A stretch of 9,784 nt of DNA from CAYYWV01 sp964475385 (lineage in GTDB: Bacteria; Pseudomonadota; Alphaproteobacteria; JAAXGF01): contig CAYYWV010000092.1 in the NCBI GenBank assembly GCA_964475385.1, forward strand, positions 1-9,784. The letters are read 5' to 3'. The translations under genes were made by a program, and so were the position numbers. A model generated the notes under the pieces. That model searched no databases. It was given only the letters and a program-made list of their open reading frames with translations, and was not told the DNA's origin. Below, in pieces: positions 5,404 through 9,784 of the stretch (its first letter is position 1; every line of letters starts with the position of its first letter).

Positions 5404-7434
5404 GTGACCCAGACCGCGCCCGCTAAGGATACGCTTTCGATCGGCGACATTCTCGCCGCCGCGCGCGAGCTCCACCGCGCCGGACGCCTGCGCGAGGCGC
5501 ATGCGCTTTATTGCCGGGCGCTCTCGGCCGAGCCCCGAAACGCCGATGCGCTGTCGCGTATGGGGCTTCTTCTCCATCAAACCGGGCAGGATGCGGCCGC
5601 CATAAAGATGCTGCGCCGCGCGCTCGCCGTCCGTTCCGATTTTCCCGAAGCCCACGCCACGCTCGGGGCGGCGCTTCTCGCCCAGGGCGAGGCCGAGGCC
5701 GCGCTCCCCCATCTCGAACGCGCGGTGGCGCTCAAACCCGGATTGGTCTCGGCGCACAGCAACCTGGGCCGGGCGTTCTGCGCGGTGGGTCGGATCGACA
5801 AGGCGATCGCCGCCTTCGAACGCGCGATCGTTCTCGACCCCCGCTTCGTGGACGCCCATTACCACATGGGATGCGCGCTCGAATGTGACGGTCGGACCGA
5901 AGAGGCGATCCGCCGCTATCGCAAAGCGCTCGCGATCGCGCCCGACCACGCCAAGGCGCAAGACGCGCTCGGGCGCGCGCTCAGAAGCCGGGGCGCGCTC
6001 GACGAAGCCGAGGCCGCCTTCCGCCGGGCGCTCGCGGCCCGCCCCGACTTTGCGGACGCGCGCATTCACCTCGCCGATCTTCTGGTCGAAAAGGATGCGC
6101 TCGACGCCGCTGCGGATGAGTACCGGACCGTCCTCGCCGAACGGCCCGAGCGCGCCGAGGCCCACCACGGGCTGGGGCGGATCGCCCAACGCCGGGGCCG
6201 GGTCGCCGAGGCCGCGGAGCGCTTCGAGAAGGCCATCGCGCTCGCCCCCGACCGGGTCGCGTGCTACGTCGATCTCGGCCGGCTCTACCGGCGCGACGGG
6301 CGCTTCGACGACGCCATCACCAAGCTTCTCGAAGCGGTCGCGCTCGCGCCCGAGACTCCCGCCGTCTACGTCGAGCTCGGCGCCGCGTTCTTCGCCCAGG
6401 GCCACGCCGACCAGGCCGCCGAGCAGTACGAGAAGGCGCTCTCGCTCGATGGAAGCGACGCCGATGCGTTCCACCACCTCGCCGTCGCGCGCCTCGCGCA
6501 GGGCCGCTACAACGAGGCCCGGGCCGCTTTCCACAATGTGATGCGCGCCCGCCACGGAGGGCGCTGGTGGAACGCCGAGCGGTTCGTCTACGTCGGCCGC
6601 AACGGCGGCGGTCCGATCCGTGCGGCGAAGGTCTCGACCTTCCGGCTCCGCGATCACATGGAGCAGATCGCGCACCTCGTCGAACGCGGGCTTCTGGATC
6701 GCTCCTTCGAGGCCATGGTCGAGCGCTACCGTCAGGTGCTGGCCGAGGTCGAGCACGCCGCGGGCGAGGATGGCATCGTGAGGCTGACCCCGAGCCAAAC
6801 CAACCGGGTGGGCGGCTTCCTCGACAAGGTGGTGCGATTCCACGACACCCCGCGCATCGACGGCGCGTTGATCGACGAAGAGGCCGATCTCGAAGGGGCC
6901 GAGCACTGGCTCGCCCACAAACAGGCGCCCGCAGCCGTGATCGATGGGCTGCTTACGCCAGCGGCGTTCCGGGCGCTTCGCGACTTCTGCCGCGACAACA
7001 CCATCTTCTTCCGCGACATCGGCCCGGGCACGGTGGGCGCCGATCTCGATTCGGGCTTCAACTGCGCGCTCGTCTATGCGCTCGCAAAAGCGCTCAAGAA
7101 GCGAATGCCGCATCTCCTCGAGGGCTACGAGCTCGCGGCGGCGCGGGCGTACCGCGATCGCAACCGGCACCCGGGCGGCGCGCCCGAGACCGCGGCGGGC
7201 GCCGTCGTCGCGTTGCTCTGGCTTTCGCCCGAGGCGCCCGACAGCGACGGCGGCGGGTTGGTGATCGGCGAAGGAACGGGCGCGGCCCGGATCGGCCATG
7301 GCGAGAACCGCGCGATCCTGTTCCGCGGCGACGCCCCCTATCGTCTCGACGCCTGCCGTTTCGCCGACGGCTTCGTCAACCGGCGCGTCACCGCCACCCT
7401 CGTTTTCCGACGCCCGCGCGCGTCTCTCGCCTGA
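5404..7434 (+). CDS. TPR repeat protein with degenerate 2OG-Fe(II) oxygenase-like C-terminus
   Basis: A 676-residue, probably cytoplasmic protein; no signal peptide or membrane segment. Residues 13-386 form eleven consecutive TPR units of exactly 34 residues with no insertion, a long superhelical protein-binding scaffold. Residues 387-515 form a linker region with ordered-looking blocks (RWWNAERFVYVGRNGGG; TPSQTNRVGGFLDKVVRFHDTP). Residues 515-672 resemble the oxygenase-like domain found at the end of many alphaproteobacterial TPR proteins: conserved elements are GFNCALVYALAKAL, the GGGLVI turn (616-621), ENRAILF (634-640) and GFVNRRVTATLVF (656-668). The HxD iron motif of active relatives corresponds here to Glu595 and Ala597, and the distal His to Tyr646, by recalled alignment. 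The second Arg of NRR, candidate 2-oxoglutarate contact, remains. It may therefore be a binding domain rather than an enzyme. GTG at 5404 is the first usable start after the upstream in-frame stop. Confidence 0.8.
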   Translation: MTQTAPAKDTLSIGDILAAARELHRAGRLREAHALYCRALSAEPRNADALSRMGLLLHQTGQDAAAIKMLRRALAVRSDFPEAHATLGAALLAQGEAEAALPHLERAVALKPGLVSAHSNLGRAFCAVGRIDKAIAAFERAIVLDPRFVDAHYHMGCALECDGRTEEAIRRYRKALAIAPDHAKAQDALGRALRSRGALDEAEAAFRRALAARPDFADARIHLADLLVEKDALDAAADEYRTVLAERPERAEAHHGLGRIAQRRGRVAEAAERFEKAIALAPDRVACYVDLGRLYRRDGRFDDAITKLLEAVALAPETPAVYVELGAAFFAQGHADQAAEQYEKALSLDGSDADAFHHLAVARLAQGRYNEARAAFHNVMRARHGGRWWNAERFVYVGRNGGGPIRAAKVSTFRLRDHMEQIAHLVERGLLDRSFEAMVERYRQVLAEVEHAAGEDGIVRLTPSQTNRVGGFLDKVVRFHDTPRIDGALIDEEADLEGAEHWLAHKQAPAAVIDGLLTPAAFRALRDFCRDNTIFFRDIGPGTVGADLDSGFNCALVYALAKALKKRMPHLLEGYELAAARAYRDRNRHPGGAPETAAGAVVALLWLSPEAPDSDGGGLVIGEGTGAARIGHGENRAILFRGDAPYRLDACRFADGFVNRRVTATLVFRRPRASLA

Positions 7435-7449
7435 GCATCGCCGCATCCG

Positions 7450-7480
7450 TTGACAGGCCGCGGCCTGCGGCCGATATTCT
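7450..7480 (+). promoter_or_regulatory. Putative sigma70-type promoter of argD-argF with palindromic spacer
   Basis: TTGACA (7450-7455) is a perfect -35 consensus. A -10 is available either as GATATT (7473-7478, 17-base spacing, 4 of 6) or TATTCT (7475-7480, 19-base spacing). It lies 15 bases after the TPR gene stop and about 47 bases before the argD start, so the arginine genes should have their own promoter. The spacer holds the perfect palindrome CAGGCCGCGGCCTG (7454-7467), and GGCCGC is repeated in inverted form to 7472. This is a natural place for a repressor operator, though GC-rich sequence makes short palindromes common. Confidence 0.5.
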
Positions 7481-7526
7481 GCGCCTTTCCGGACAATGCG
7501 TCCGCCAATGCCCGAGGGGGAACCCA

Positions 7527-8723
7527 GTGATCTCGCCCGTCCTGCCGACCTATCGGCGCGCCGACCTCGTCTTCGAACGGGGCGAAGGGGTCTATCTCTA
7601 CACCGCCGACGGTCGGCGCTATCTCGACTTCATCGCCGGCATCGGCGTCAACGGGCTGGGCCACGCCCATCCCGCGCTCGTCGCCGCGCTGAACGCGCAG
7701 GCGCAACGGCTGTGGCACACCTCGAACCTGTTCGCGATTCCGGACCAGGAGCGCCTCGCCCGCCGCCTGGTCGAAGCGAGCTTCGCGGATACGGTGTTCT
7801 TCTGCAACTCGGGGGCCGAGGCGGTGGAATGCGCGATCAAGATGACGCGCAAGCACTTCGCCGAGACCGGCGCGCCCGAACGCTACCGCATGATCGCCTG
7901 CGAGAACGGCTTTCACGGCCGGACGCTCGCGGCCATCGCCGCCGGCGGTCAGGAGAAGCACCTCGCGGGCTTCGGCCCGCCGGTCGAAGGCTTCGACCAC
8001 GTGCCCTTCGGCAACCTGAACGCGCTGCGCGAGGCGATCGGCCCCGAGACCGCGGGCATCCTCGTCGAGCCGGTCCAGGGCGAAGGCGGCATCCGGCCGG
8101 CGGACGCCGCTTACCTGCGGGGCTTGCGCGCCGCCGCCGACGAATTCGGGCTCGTCCTCGTGTTCGACGAGGTCCAGTGCGGGATGGGGCGGACGGGCAA
8201 GCTGTTCGCCCACGAGTGGGCCGGCATCGCGCCCGACGTGATGGCGATCGCCAAGGCGCTCGGCGGCGGCTTTCCCATCGGCGCCTGCCTCGCGACCGAA
8301 AGAATCGGCCGGGCCATGACCGCGGGCAGCCACGGCTCGACCTTCGGCGGCAACCCGCTCGCCATGGCGGTCGCCAACGCGGTCCTCGACGTGATGCTCG
8401 CCGACGGGTTCCTCGACCATGTCAATCGGATGGGCGCGCGCCTGCGCGCCCGGCTCGAAGCCATCGCCGCCGCCCATCCCGACATCGTCGCCGAGGTCCG
8501 CGGCAAGGGGCTGATGCTGGGCCTCAAGCTCAAGGTCGACAACGCGGCGATGGTCGCGCGCCTGCGCGAGGCGGGCCTTCTGGTCGGCGCGGCGGGGGAC
8601 AACGTGGTCCGGCTCTTGCCCCCGCTCATCATCGAGGAGAACCATATCGACGAGGCCTGCGCCATCCTCGAGCGTTGCTTCGCCGCGGCGGCCGCAGACG
8701 CGGACGCGGGAGAAAAGTCATGA
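7527..8723 (+). CDS. argD: Acetylornithine aminotransferase (class III PLP aminotransferase)
   Basis: A 398-residue fold-type I PLP enzyme, class III aminotransferase. ArgD transfers an amino group from glutamate to N-acetylglutamate semialdehyde, giving N-acetylornithine, the fourth step of arginine synthesis; many ArgDs also serve lysine synthesis as succinyldiaminopimelate aminotransferase. Visible features: N-terminal PTYRRADLVFERGEG; CNSGAEA (93-99) for cofactor phosphate; NGFHGRTLA (127-135) with the ring-stacking Phe-His; EPVQGEGG (181-188); FDEVQCGMGRTG (213-224) with Asp214 on the pyridine nitrogen; PLP lysine Lys243 in AIAKALGGGFP; STFGGNPLA (271-279). Length is typical. The GTG start at 7527 is chosen because GAGGGGGA (7514-7521) lies just upstream and the product begins like ArgD. 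The stop overlaps argF by ATGA, and this pairing supports ArgD over other class III aminotransferases such as ornithine or GABA transaminase. Confidence 0.92.
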   Translation: MISPVLPTYRRADLVFERGEGVYLYTADGRRYLDFIAGIGVNGLGHAHPALVAALNAQAQRLWHTSNLFAIPDQERLARRLVEASFADTVFFCNSGAEAVECAIKMTRKHFAETGAPERYRMIACENGFHGRTLAAIAAGGQEKHLAGFGPPVEGFDHVPFGNLNALREAIGPETAGILVEPVQGEGGIRPADAAYLRGLRAAADEFGLVLVFDEVQCGMGRTGKLFAHEWAGIAPDVMAIAKALGGGFPIGACLATERIGRAMTAGSHGSTFGGNPLAMAVANAVLDVMLADGFLDHVNRMGARLRARLEAIAAAHPDIVAEVRGKGLMLGLKLKVDNAAMVARLREAGLLVGAAGDNVVRLLPPLIIEENHIDEACAILERCFAAAAADADAGEKS

Positions 8724-9637
8724 GCGCGCCCCGCCACTTCCTCGACCTCGACCGGATCGACGGGCCGAACCTGCGCGCGATGCTCGATCGGGCGGCGCGC
8801 ATCAAGCGCGGCGAGGACGAGGCCGCGCGCAGCCGGCCGCTCGCCGGCAAGGTGCTCGCCATGATCTTCGAGGCCCCGTCGACCCGCACCCGGGTCTCCT
8901 TCGACGTCGGCATGCGCCAGCTCGGCGGCGAGACCATCGTGCTGTCGCCGGTCGACACCCAGCTCGGCCGCGGCGAATCGATCGCTGATACCGCGCGGGT
9001 GCTGTCGCGCTATGTGGACGCCATCGTGCTGCGCACCAAGGACCACGCCAAGCTGATCGAGCTCGCCGAGAACGCGAGCGTGCCCGTGATCAACGGCCTG
9101 TCCGACCGCACCCACCCCTGCCAGCTCATGGCCGACGTCATGACCTTCGAGGAGCGCCGCGGCCCGATCGCCGGGCGGACCGTGGCCTGGGTCGGCGACG
9201 GCAACAACATGGCGGTGTCCTGGGTCCAGGCCGCCGCGCGCTTCGGCTTCGCGCTCAGGCTCGCCTGCCCCGAGAGCTTGCGCCCGCCCCAGGAGGTGAT
9301 CGACTGGGCGCGCGCCAACGGCGGCGAGGTGGCGGTCGGCAGCGACGTCGAAGCGGCGGTGCGCGGCGCCGACTGCGTGGTCGCCGACACCTGGGTCTCG
9401 ATGAGCACCGAGCGCAGCGAGATCAACCTTCAAGTGCTTGCGCCCTATCAGGTCGACAGCCGGGTCATGGCGCTCGCCGGGCCGGACGCCATCTTCATGC
9501 ACTGCCTTCCCGCCTACCGCGGCAAGGAGGTGACCGCCGAGGTCATCGACGGCCCGCAGTCGGTGGTCTGGGACGAGGCCGAGAACCGCCTTCACGCCCA
9601 GAAGGGCATTCTTTTGTGGTGCCTGGCGGGGCCGTGA
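8720..9637 (+). CDS. argF: Ornithine carbamoyltransferase
   Basis: A cytosolic enzyme of 305 residues that joins carbamoyl phosphate and ornithine to make citrulline in arginine synthesis; active as a trimer in the family. The carbamoyl-phosphate loop is FEAPSTRTR (50-58; most relatives have FEKPSTRTR), followed by VSFDVGMRQLGG. HPCQ (132-135) contacts carbamoyl phosphate. The ornithine site is DTWVSMS (223-229; usual form D.W.SMG), and HCLPAYRGKEV (261-271) carries the Cys that binds ornithine. These favour ornithine carbamoyltransferase over aspartate or N-acetylornithine carbamoyltransferases. The ATG overlaps the argD stop, with GGGAGA at 8708-8713 as ribosome-binding site, so translation is coupled. 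Full length. In many alphaproteobacteria hslO (Hsp33) follows argF; here 147 bases of repeat-bearing non-coding DNA follow before the window ends. Confidence 0.96.
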   Translation: MSAPRHFLDLDRIDGPNLRAMLDRAARIKRGEDEAARSRPLAGKVLAMIFEAPSTRTRVSFDVGMRQLGGETIVLSPVDTQLGRGESIADTARVLSRYVDAIVLRTKDHAKLIELAENASVPVINGLSDRTHPCQLMADVMTFEERRGPIAGRTVAWVGDGNNMAVSWVQAAARFGFALRLACPESLRPPQEVIDWARANGGEVAVGSDVEAAVRGADCVVADTWVSMSTERSEINLQVLAPYQVDSRVMALAGPDAIFMHCLPAYRGKEVTAEVIDGPQSVVWDEAENRLHAQKGILLWCLAGP

Positions 9638-9693
9638 GCGCGACGCGCCCTTCCCCCTTGTATCATTTCGCCTTTGAACGACTCCATGGGACC

Positions 9694-9733
9694 GAGGCCC
9701 TCATCCTTCGACATCGCTCAGGATGAGGGCCTC
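9694..9733. repeat. Palindromic intergenic repeat with 14-bp perfect stem, possible argF terminator
   Basis: GAGGCCCTCATCCT (9694-9707) and AGGATGAGGGCCTC (9720-9733) are perfect inverted copies with a 12-base loop. The core, CCTCATCCTTCGACATCGCTCAGGATGAGG, belongs to the widespread CTCA(C/T)CCTGAG...TGTCGAAGG(G/A)TGAG repeat family of Alphaproteobacteria (recalled, not searched), read here in minus orientation. It sits 56 bases after the argF stop and could stop or protect the transcript. There is no T-tract, so it is not a canonical intrinsic terminator. Confidence 0.7.
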
Positions 9734-9739
9734 GCCCTT

Positions 9740-9759
9740 CGCCGCGCTTGAAAGCGGCG
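9740..9759. repeat. Short GC-rich hairpin after the repeat
   Basis: CGCCGC (9740-9745) and GCGGCG (9754-9759) are inverted copies around the loop GCTTGAAA. It adjoins the larger palindrome and may be part of the same repeat cluster. The stem is only 6 bp, so significance is low. Confidence 0.3.
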
Positions 9760-9771
9760 CGCCGCAGTCCT

Positions 9772-9784
9772 ACCCTGAGGCCGT
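9772..9784. repeat. Left half of a further repeat copy, cut by the window end
   Basis: The final bases ACCCTGAGGCCGT match the left arm and centre of the repeat family (ACCCTGAGCCTGT) at 11 of 13 positions. The right arm (CGAAGGG followed by a TGAGG- or CGAGG-like end) would be expected just outside the window. The match is short, so confidence is modest. Confidence 0.35.

Noticed and set aside
5362..7446. Long open frame of 694 codons on the minus strand opposite the TPR gene
   Set aside because: Its composition (Arg, Glu, Gly, Val-rich, no domain) is the usual antisense shadow of a GC-rich gene; the plus-strand frame has eleven perfect TPR units.
8432..8451. Perfect 8-bp inverted repeat GGGCGCGC-GCCT-GCGCGCCC inside argD
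   Set aside because: It encodes an ordinary helix (MGARLRARLEA); alternating GC codons create such dyads by chance.

Overview
The window is a GC-rich bacterial chromosome segment. Gene content, codon use and protein sequence style point to an Alphaproteobacterium: a DctM-type TRAP permease with a COG5631-like regulator, an argD-argF pair joined by ATGA, and palindromic CCTCA-CCCTGAG / CTGTCGAAGGG-type intergenic repeats. The genus cannot be read from the sequence. A run of exactly 100 N marks a scaffold join, so genes left and right of it may not be true neighbours.

Layout. (1) Positions 1-1310 hold the 3' part of a TRAP transporter large permease and, 15 bases on, a MarR-like winged-helix protein. 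(2) Positions 1325-1424 are the gap; sequence resumes inside what looks like half of a dispersed palindrome. (3) Positions 1539-2534, minus strand, encode a lipoprotein alpha/beta hydrolase of the monoacylglycerol-lipase type, with a promoter so close that its mRNA may be leaderless. (4) Positions 2690-4275 hold two tandem paralogous ABC-2 permeases overlapping by ATGA, with no ATPase gene beside them. (5) Positions 4308-5327 encode a PLP enzyme of the D-cysteine desulfhydrase / ACC deaminase family. (6) Positions 5404-7434 encode a protein with eleven gapless 34-residue TPRs and a C-terminal domain resembling TPR-linked 2-oxoglutarate/Fe(II) oxygenases, in which the iron ligands seem to be missing. 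(7) Positions 7527-9637 are the arginine pair argD-argF, with a good sigma70-like promoter whose spacer is a 14-bp palindrome. (8) Positions 9638-9784 are non-coding and hold a 14-bp-stem hairpin, with a further half-copy of the same repeat family cut by the window end.

How the genes work together. ArgD and ArgF catalyse consecutive steps around ornithine in arginine synthesis. The two permeases probably form one heterodimeric exporter. The TRAP permease and adjacent regulator probably form one uptake locus with genes to the left. I see no tRNA, rRNA, CRISPR array, transposase or phage gene. Most of the window is ordinary metabolism. The parts most worth a second look are the apparently metal-free oxygenase-like domain on the TPR protein, the ATPase-less permease pair, and the palindrome in the argD promoter.
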